From the NCBI GenBank assembly GCA_937922815.1, contig CALAJP010000057.1:1-37894 (forward strand): DNA of 37,894 nt, read 5' to 3'. This stretch comes from an uncultured Saprospiraceae bacterium. GTDB lineage: Bacteria; Bacteroidota; Bacteroidia; Chitinophagales; Saprospiraceae. The stretch's first letter is position 1. Each line of letters opens with the position of its first letter. Shown piece after piece: positions 10,801 to 16,329 of the stretch. Both the position numbers and the translations under genes were made by a program. The notes beneath the pieces were generated by a model, which did not search any database, was not told where the DNA came from, and saw nothing but the letters and a program-made list of their open reading frames with translations.

Positions 10801-11352
10801 CAGCAAAAAGATGATATTCTGGAAGCTAAAGAAACACTAATGTTAACAATTCAAGAGATAGAGGAAACCGCCAAGAAACAATTTTTAGACGCATTTACTA
10901 AAGCAAGAGAACATTTTATTCGAGTATTTAGAAGTTTATTTACCGAAGATGATTCTTGCGATTTAGTATTAGTTGACCCTACTCAACCCTTACAGTCAAA
11001 AATAGATATTATTGCGAAACCGAAAGGAAAAAGACCTTTGAGTATCTCACAATTATCAGGTGGAGAAAAAACCCTGACAGCGACAGCCCTACTTTTTTCG
11101 TTATACTTACTGAAGCCAGCTCCGTTTTGTATTTTTGATGAAGTTGATGCTCCGTTAGATGATGCCAATATTGATAAATTTAATAGTATCATCCGAGATT
11201 TTTCAAAAGAATCTCAATTTATAGTAGTAACACATAATAAACAGACTATGGCAGCAGTGGATACAATTTTTGGCGTAGTTGCAGTAGGAGGTGTTTCTAG
11301 TGTCGGAGCCATTGATTATCAAACATTACTGAAACAGAATGAAGTCGCTTAA
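7828..11352 (+). CDS. smc: Chromosome segregation protein SMC
   Basis: 1174 residues, close to the usual bacterial SMC length. The ATG at 7828 is preferred over the in-frame TTG at 7795 because it gives MRLSKLILKGFKSFA, the standard SMC N-terminus. Walker A is GPNGSGKSN at residues 31-39. Long Glu/Lys/Gln-rich coiled coils (about 170-500 and 670-1010) flank a globular hinge at about 510-660 that contains MTGGSVG. The C-terminal head has the ABC signature LSGGEKT and the Walker B region FCIFDEVDAPLDD. SMC forms an ATP-driven ring that organises and segregates the chromosome, normally with ScpA and ScpB, which are not encoded in this window. A candidate promoter lies just upstream. The divergent neighbour is the PKD adhesin gene. 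Confidence 0.97.
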   Translation: MRLSKLILKGFKSFANETTFHFDADVIGVVGPNGSGKSNVVDAIRWVLGEQKSKELRLEKMDNVIFNGSKNKRPATMAMVSLVFENNKNVLPTAFQTVEITRVLYKSGESEYRLNGVVCRLKDITNLFVDTGIGSNSYAIIALGMVDDILQDKDDARRKMFEQAAGISKFKNKKKDTIRQLNHTTADLDRVEDLLFEIEGNLKSLEKQAKKTKKFYALKEAYHEKGVLLGQLQAKSYTEKYKELDSKISQESEKVNHFNQSLPQYEITLEKAKTKYNQLEQQRAVDQREINSVSGKIHQAINQQKLIDQELSFIDQSLSKGKPLLEQLEERKENCKEELIKLENQRKTTLNELEGLEIDKQESQDEKDKIELAYQEVIQKNKKISTSQQSLRQVLNQWERKKAVAESQIQNDTRNINQLEQEQLKNVNRLKEFETNILEKKQAIEQSNSEKQTAEKEEEKRLEALEVAEQKLDDLKAKYTKVDNTKQAQTHEYKLLKSMVDSMEGFPESSKFLKKKTDFDAPILSDLIFCPEKYRTALENYLKPYLQYFVVKNKNVALEAIHKLQNSQKGKSAFFINNNISFLDRKAEKQTEIAAIDVVECDKEYKNLLNNLLLDVYFCESLPNNIPDKTTFVTLDGTIIGHNSQMTGGSVGLFEGKMIGRKKNIEHLKENIEAYKIDLKELNIQIEETRKELQSLKHFKWQQNIRNLEVKIKGFQTEVLANEKQIEQFDTQQKNLSERIDKIRLSIENSKSGLAECVSALDENRGALEKLDKEKEQFEVNIAEISSQKNKSTELFNQYNISIIQKRNLVDNIEGKCKSLESEIEYLDKDKNKNIAEHQSLSEKQKKLEDAKKEQSTLVEKLKLEKKESIALLDEKDVDFFKSKKNIEELELNIRNTQKSLNFAQQVLDGLKDSFVEVKLNLQRISERMKVAFGIDLNQIMNEKIETKDVSVEDLESEVEKLQVKIEKFGEINPLAVEAYDEMLARHQEITQQKDDILEAKETLMLTIQEIEETAKKQFLDAFTKAREHFIRVFRSLFTEDDSCDLVLVDPTQPLQSKIDIIAKPKGKRPLSISQLSGGEKTLTATALLFSLYLLKPAPFCIFDEVDAPLDDANIDKFNSIIRDFSKESQFIVVTHNKQTMAAVDTIFGVVAVGGVSSVGAIDYQTLLKQNEVA

Positions 11353-11395
11353 TGCGTGTTACAAACTTATTTAAATTAATTCTATTTATAAACCG

Positions 11396-11426
11396 TTGGT
11401 AGAAACAAATATATTTTATAATTTCG
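11396..11426 (+). promoter_or_regulatory. Candidate promoter for the ECF sigma factor gene
   Basis: TTG at 11396-11398, a 20-base spacer, then TAATTTCG at 11419-11426. The -7 element differs from TAnnTTTG at one position. It sits about 95 bases upstream of the sigma gene, in the 167-base gap after smc. If real, the sigma gene is read by the housekeeping sigma factor. Confidence 0.4.
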
Positions 11427-11519
11427 CCCTGTTTTTATCATAAAAGAAACTATACTCGTCTAAAGAACAATTAAGTGAAGTACCATCAGTATCACTAAAA
11501 AAATTAAAGCTAATAGAGA

Positions 11520-12071
11520 TTGGAAAGTAAAATTAATGAAGATTTATTACTGTGGAATAAAATCAGCAAGGAAGATGACGTTGCTGCTTTCGATACCCTG
11601 TTTAATAAATATTCAGATGTTTTATACAATTATGGTATGTACTTGATTTCGGATAGAGAAGAAGTTAAAGATAAAATACAAGATGTATTTATAAATTTTT
11701 ATAAGAATAGAAAAACGATATTTATAGAGGATTCTTTGAAGCAGTACCTGCTCATTAGTTTTAGAAGATTACTTTTTAAGAAAAGCAGTATTCAGAAAGC
11801 TACGGTATTATTAGAAGGAGACGATTTTTTTGATAAGGAAACGCCCGAATCCGAGTTATTAGCAAAAGAGTTAGTACAGATTAATGAAGAGAAATTTCTC
11901 GTTGCTTTTAAGCAATTATCGGATAGAGAAAAGGAAGTTATTTTGTTAAGATATTTTGAAGATGAAACGAGTCAAAGTGTTTCGAAGATTATGGACTTAG
12001 AAATTAACTCAGTTTATAAATTATTGTCTAAATCCGTCTCTAAGCTTAAAAAATTTCAAAATAATGCCTGA
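11520..12071 (+). CDS. ECF-type RNA polymerase sigma factor
   Basis: 183 residues. Region 2 lies at about residues 23-65 (FDTLFNKYSDVLYNYGMYLI then IQDVFINFYKNR). Region 4 lies at about 128-178 (FKQLSDREKEVILLRYFE, then a helix-turn-helix ending in VYKLLSKSVSKLKKF). This two-domain layout is that of an ECF sigma factor. An in-frame TAG at 11514 blocks any upstream extension and the first internal Met is at residue 40, inside region 2, so the TTG at 11520 is the most likely start. The next three genes (TonB receptor, FecR, TonB receptor) suggest a FecI-like role: held by FecR and released when the outer-membrane receptor is loaded. Pairing with this FecR is inferred, since the first receptor gene lies between them. 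Confidence 0.9.
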   Translation: MESKINEDLLLWNKISKEDDVAAFDTLFNKYSDVLYNYGMYLISDREEVKDKIQDVFINFYKNRKTIFIEDSLKQYLLISFRRLLFKKSSIQKATVLLEGDDFFDKETPESELLAKELVQINEEKFLVAFKQLSDREKEVILLRYFEDETSQSVSKIMDLEINSVYKLLSKSVSKLKKFQNNA

Positions 12072-12283
12072 ATAAGTCGTTTTTTTTTGGTAAAAAATTA
12101 ATTTTACAGAATTTTAATATTTAGATAACGCAATTGATTATGACAAATGAAAGCTTTTTTATGCTCTTTTTTTAATGTTTCATTAACAATTCTATGTTGA
12201 ATTTGAAGAGAGTATGTTCAAGGCCTCATTGCAATAGTTTTTTGTGAAAAAAGTTTTATTTATTCATTTAATCATTTTAAGGT

Positions 12284-15187
12284 ATGAAACGATTATTACT
12301 ATTATTAGTGATGGGTTTGGTTGCAAATTTTGCAATCGCTCAAACAACGATTACCGGTAAAGTCACTTCTGATTCAGAAGGAGAACTTATTGGTGCTACA
12401 ATCATTGAAAAAGGTACTTCAAACGGAACAACAACCGATTTTGAAGGAAATTATGAAATTACAGTTGAAAGTGATGCTGCGGTATTGATTTTTAGCTATG
12501 TTGGTTACTCAGACAAAGAAATGTCTATAGCTGGTCTAACTACTCTAGATGTTGTTATGGCTCAAGGTCAAGAATTGGATGAGGTAGTTGTAACAGGTTC
12601 AAGAGCACCTGCTAGAACAAACACAGAATCTCCTGTTCCAGTTGATGTAATTAATGTATCTAAATTAACTACTGCTGCTCCTCAAACAGATTTGAATGAT
12701 ATTATGGCTTCTTCAGCTCCTTCATTCTCTTCTAACAAGCAAACTATTTCTGATGGAACGGATCATATTGACCCAGCTTCTTTAAGAGGTTTAGGTCCAG
12801 ATCAAGTATTAGTTTTGGTTAATGGTAAAAGAAGACACAATACTTCATTAGTAAACGTAAATGGTACTTTTGGTAGAGGTAACGTAGGAACGGATTTATC
12901 TGCTATTCCTGCTGCTGCTATCTCTAATATTGAGGTATTAAGAGATGGAGCTGCTGCTCAATATGGTTCTGATGCGATTGCGGGTGTAATTAACTTACAA
13001 TTGAAAAAAACTTTCAATAAGTTGAACGTAACTGCTTCTACAGGTTCTCACTTTACAAAAAATATTGGTGCTTTTGGTGGTGAAACTAAATCTACAGATG
13101 GTGAAGTTGTAAACTTTGGTGCTAACTACGGTCTACCTATCGGAGAAGAAGGTGGTTTCATTAACTTTACAGGTGAATTAAACTTCCGTGGAGCAACCAA
13201 TAGAATGAGAGAATTTACTGGAGATATTTTAAACAGAGCAAATTCAGTAGAAAGAATAGCAAGAGATAATGGTGTTTTAGATATTACTCAATCATCTATG
13301 GCTGACATTCAGTCTTATGCTAGTCAAGCTGGTTTTTCAACTGAGGTAAATAATTTAATACAGAGTGCACCTACTTTTGATTCTTTGAAAACTATTTTGG
13401 GAGCTGATAATACTGATGCTGAATTAGCTGCAAGAGGTCAAGAACGTTCTGATTATAACATGCGTGTTGGTCAATCTCAAGTAAGAGGGGGTAAATTCTT
13501 CGCTAACTTAAGTATTCCTTTTGGAGAAACTGGTGAGTTTTATTCTTTTGGTGGTGTTTCTTATAGAACAGGTCAATCAGGATGTTTTTATAGATTGCCT
13601 AGCCAATCAAGAACAACTACTTCTATTTATGAACATGGTACAGTTCCTTTAATTAACTCTAACATTATTGATAAATCAGTAGCAGTTGGTGTTACAGGTG
13701 AAGTTGGTGAATGGGGGATAGATTTATCTAATACTTTTGGATCAAATTCATTTGACTATTTTATTACAGAGACTCACAATGCAACTTTACAAGGTGCTTC
13801 TCCAACTGAATTTAACGCTGGTGGACATACGTTTACACAAAATACTGCTAACTTAGATATGTCTAGATACTGGGAAAATCCTGGTTCTATGAAAGGTATT
13901 AACGTAGCATTTGGTGCTGAGTTTAAAATGGAAAATTATGTGTTAAGACAAGGTTCTGAAAGATCTTGGGGTAATTATGATGTTAATGGTGAATTAGTAA
14001 CACCTACAACTCCAGATGAGTTATATGTTAAAGACTTTTTAGGTAGAAATAGACCATCAGGTTGCCAGTGTTTTGCTGGTTTCTTACCATCTAACGAGGT
14101 GGATGCATTCCGTTCTTCTTATGCTGCATATGTCGATACTGAGTTTGACTTTTCTGATGCATTTTTAGTAACTGGTGCTTTAAGGTTTGAAGACTTCTCG
14201 GATTTTGGTACTACATTCAATTACAAAATTTCGGGTAGATTGAAAGCAACTGAGAATATTACATTAAGAGCGGCTCACTCTACTGGATTCCGTGCACCAT
14301 CTTTACACCAAATTAATTTCTCTCGTACTTCTACTGTATTTGAGATTGTTAATGGGGTTTCTGTAGCCCAAGAGGTAGGTACATTCTCTAATGGATCACG
14401 TGTTGCTGGTTTATTGGGTATTGAACAATTAAAAGAAGAAACGTCTAGAAACTATTCTGCAGGTATTACTGCAAAAATACCTTCTGCTAATGTAAAGATT
14501 ACTTTAGATGCATTTGTGGTTGATATTGAAGATAGAGTTGTATTAACGGGGACTTTCGGACCTGGTGATGTTGCAGATGCTACTGAAAAAGCAGAATTAC
14601 AAGCTTTGTATAACTTGGCAGGAGCTACAAGAGCAAATTTCTTTGCAAATGCTGTTGATACAAGAACAAGAGGTTTAGATTTTGTAATTTCTCACACTGC
14701 TTTCTTAAAGCAAGAGCATAAGTTAACTAACAACTTTGCAATTACTTATTCAGAAACAGAAGTTACTGATAGAAAATATCCATCTAGAATTACATCTGCT
14801 GGATTAGAAGATAATTATTTTGATACTACATCAGAGATTTTCTTAGAGCAAGCTGTTCCAAGAGTAAAAGCTATTTTGTCTCACTCTTTAGATATTAATA
14901 AATTAAGTATATTCTTAAGAAATACTTTTTACGGAGAGACAACTGAAGCTACTAATGAAGCTAATCCTCCAGTTTATTCTTCTCAAATAATTACGGATTT
15001 ATCTGTAGGATATAAAATTAGTGATCATGTTTCTCTTACAATAGGAGCTAACAACTTATTAGATGTTTATCCTGATGAAGCACCAACAAGTTTCCAATCT
15101 AGTGGAAGATTCGTTTATACTAGACGTTCTCCTCAGTTTGGATTTAACGGTAGATATTTATTTGGTAGAGTTGCGTTAAACTTCTAA
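12284..15187 (+). CDS. TonB-dependent outer-membrane receptor (transporter-type paralogue)
   Basis: 967 residues with an ATG start. Signal peptide 1-19. A CarboxypepD_reg-like beta-sandwich (~22-95) begins TTITGKVTSDSEGELIGATI. A TonB-box-like ELDEVVVTGSR is at ~97-107. The plug (~113-240) contains DGTDHIDPASLRGLGPDQ, LVNGKRRHN and the conserved LRDGAAAQYGSDAIAGVINL. A 22-strand-type barrel fills the rest and ends with an aromatic-rich strand closing on NF. It takes up a substrate using TonB energy; the substrate is unknown. No SusD-like lipoprotein gene is adjacent, so this is not a classical SusCD pair. Arg codons are almost all AGA or CGT and Gly codons mostly GGT. That bias is stronger than in neighbouring genes and suggests high expression. 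A strong terminator follows. It is paralogous to the receptor at 16330-19317. Confidence 0.9.
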   Translation: MKRLLLLLVMGLVANFAIAQTTITGKVTSDSEGELIGATIIEKGTSNGTTTDFEGNYEITVESDAAVLIFSYVGYSDKEMSIAGLTTLDVVMAQGQELDEVVVTGSRAPARTNTESPVPVDVINVSKLTTAAPQTDLNDIMASSAPSFSSNKQTISDGTDHIDPASLRGLGPDQVLVLVNGKRRHNTSLVNVNGTFGRGNVGTDLSAIPAAAISNIEVLRDGAAAQYGSDAIAGVINLQLKKTFNKLNVTASTGSHFTKNIGAFGGETKSTDGEVVNFGANYGLPIGEEGGFINFTGELNFRGATNRMREFTGDILNRANSVERIARDNGVLDITQSSMADIQSYASQAGFSTEVNNLIQSAPTFDSLKTILGADNTDAELAARGQERSDYNMRVGQSQVRGGKFFANLSIPFGETGEFYSFGGVSYRTGQSGCFYRLPSQSRTTTSIYEHGTVPLINSNIIDKSVAVGVTGEVGEWGIDLSNTFGSNSFDYFITETHNATLQGASPTEFNAGGHTFTQNTANLDMSRYWENPGSMKGINVAFGAEFKMENYVLRQGSERSWGNYDVNGELVTPTTPDELYVKDFLGRNRPSGCQCFAGFLPSNEVDAFRSSYAAYVDTEFDFSDAFLVTGALRFEDFSDFGTTFNYKISGRLKATENITLRAAHSTGFRAPSLHQINFSRTSTVFEIVNGVSVAQEVGTFSNGSRVAGLLGIEQLKEETSRNYSAGITAKIPSANVKITLDAFVVDIEDRVVLTGTFGPGDVADATEKAELQALYNLAGATRANFFANAVDTRTRGLDFVISHTAFLKQEHKLTNNFAITYSETEVTDRKYPSRITSAGLEDNYFDTTSEIFLEQAVPRVKAILSHSLDINKLSIFLRNTFYGETTEATNEANPPVYSSQIITDLSVGYKISDHVSLTIGANNLLDVYPDEAPTSFQSSGRFVYTRRSPQFGFNGRYLFGRVALNF

Positions 15188-15203
15188 TAATTATATAAAT
15201 ATC

Positions 15204-15230
15204 AAGTTTTAGTTTTATAAACTAAAACTT
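15204..15230. repeat. Perfect inverted repeat after the first TonB receptor gene
   Basis: A 12-base arm (15204-15215), a 3-base TAT loop and the exact complementary arm (15219-15230). It starts 17 bases after the stop codon and stands 4 bases before the terminator hairpin. It lacks a T-run of its own. It could protect the 3' end of an abundant mRNA or be a bidirectional signal; this is inference. Confidence 0.7.
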
Positions 15231-15234
15231 ATTT

Positions 15235-15275
15235 AAGATTGCTATCCTATTATTTTAGGGTAGCAATCTTTTTTT
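15235..15275 (+). terminator. Rho-independent-type terminator of the first TonB receptor gene
   Basis: A 14-base stem (15235-15248 with 15257-15270) has one G-U pair and an 8-base loop. A run of seven Ts (15269-15275) overlaps the descending arm. It implies that the first receptor transcript ends before fecR, so that fecR and the second receptor need their own promoter or rely on read-through. Confidence 0.85.
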
Positions 15276-15510
15276 ATCTCCCAAAATCCCTTATATTCGT
15301 TGTCTTATACAACCAAAGTATTATTGCTATATATGAAAACTGTCGTGAAGTCTATAAAAGTGTTACCATATTTCAAATAATCGTCCCAAATTGAGAAGAT
15401 TCTTTTGCAAATAAACTCTATATATATGTAGAAGAGATATGGAGGTTTTCATACCATAGTTTTCTAATATTAAATTCGCAATAATAAACATAGAAAAATC
15501 TATAGCATTA
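15276..15510. other. Non-coding leader of the fecR-receptor operon
   Basis: I see no gene here. TTG at 15300-15302, a 16-base spacer and TATTATTG at 15319-15326 make a weak promoter candidate with one mismatch to the -7 consensus. A small hairpin (ATAGA-AAAA-TCTAT, 15490-15503) lies 8 bases upstream of the GTG start of fecR and might affect its translation. An ECF-type operator could be present but I cannot define one. Confidence 0.3.
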
Positions 15511-16323
15511 GTGAAATATAAATTATCAAACACTGAAAAGGCTATACTGTTAGATAGTATTCATAAAGAAATCGATACGAAAAAAACGGTTGCTAATAGA
15601 ACTGCTTTGAGTAGCATAGTGCCATATCTTATAGCTGCTTCTTTAGCATTTTTAGTTACAGTAGGGATATACTTTTTAATTGGGGATAGTGCTCATTCTT
15701 CTTTCGATGAGAAAATGATAACATGGACGTCTTCTCCTAGTCAAAGAGACACTTTACTTTTGGCTGATGGAACAGTTATAACAACAAATGGAAGTTCTGA
15801 AATTCTGTATTCTGAAAGCAATCCAAGGAAAGTTATGTTCTCAAAAGGTGAAGCATTATTTTCTGTAACCACTACACCTTCTAAAGATAAGTTTGTAGTA
15901 TCATTGCCTAATGGTGAAATTAAAGTATTAGGTACTATTTTTAATGTAAAATATAATGAAACAACCGCAGAAAATACAGTTTCATTATTAGAAGGTAAAG
16001 TAATATTGACTTCAACCACGGGGGAATCTAGTTATTTAAATGTGGAAAACACAGCTAAACTATCTAAAGAAGGTCATGTAAAATTGATAGAAAGTCAATA
16101 CCCTTTTGAGGTAGCATGGATAAAAGGCTATTATGAATTTGACAACATCCCTCTTTCGGAAATTATTTATCATTTAGGCTTTGATAACGAACTTTCTAAT
16201 TTATCCACTCATGTCTTAGAGAAAAAGGTTTCTGGAAGGTTTCCTGTTCAAGAAAAACCTCAAAATATTTTAAAAGCAATTTCGCAGATTTACAATATAA
16301 AGATTACTTTTGTGCAGGAATAA
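15511..16323 (+). CDS. FecR family anti-sigma factor / signal transducer
   Basis: 270 residues. The start is GTG at 15511; no in-frame ATG lies between it and the start of the preceding gap region that I checked (15481 onward). A short cytoplasmic N-terminus of ~35 residues is the expected sigma-binding part. One membrane segment follows at ~36-57 (IVPYLIAASLAFLVTVGIYFL), then the periplasmic FecR domain at ~75-190 (RDTLLLADGTVITTNGSSEI, VSLPNGEIKVLGTIFNVKY). The end (~200-268) is a DUF4974-like module (GYYEFDNIPLSEII ... NILKAISQIYNIKITFV). Proteins of this kind sit in the inner membrane and relay a signal from a receptor to a sigma factor. The stop is 6 bases before the start of the second receptor, so the two are one operon and probably one signalling unit. 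Confidence 0.9.
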   Translation: MKYKLSNTEKAILLDSIHKEIDTKKTVANRTALSSIVPYLIAASLAFLVTVGIYFLIGDSAHSSFDEKMITWTSSPSQRDTLLLADGTVITTNGSSEILYSESNPRKVMFSKGEALFSVTTTPSKDKFVVSLPNGEIKVLGTIFNVKYNETTAENTVSLLEGKVILTSTTGESSYLNVENTAKLSKEGHVKLIESQYPFEVAWIKGYYEFDNIPLSEIIYHLGFDNELSNLSTHVLEKKVSGRFPVQEKPQNILKAISQIYNIKITFVQE

Positions 16324-16329
16324 AAGTAA

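Noticed and set aside
12072-12283. T-rich gap after the sigma gene with a GTAAAA...TTTTAC repeat, read as a terminator
   Set aside because: The stem is only 6 AT-rich pairs and the long T-run lies before it, not after. The gap also holds no good match to the -7/-33 promoter pattern; the best is TAGTTTTT at 12235 without a TTG at the right distance.
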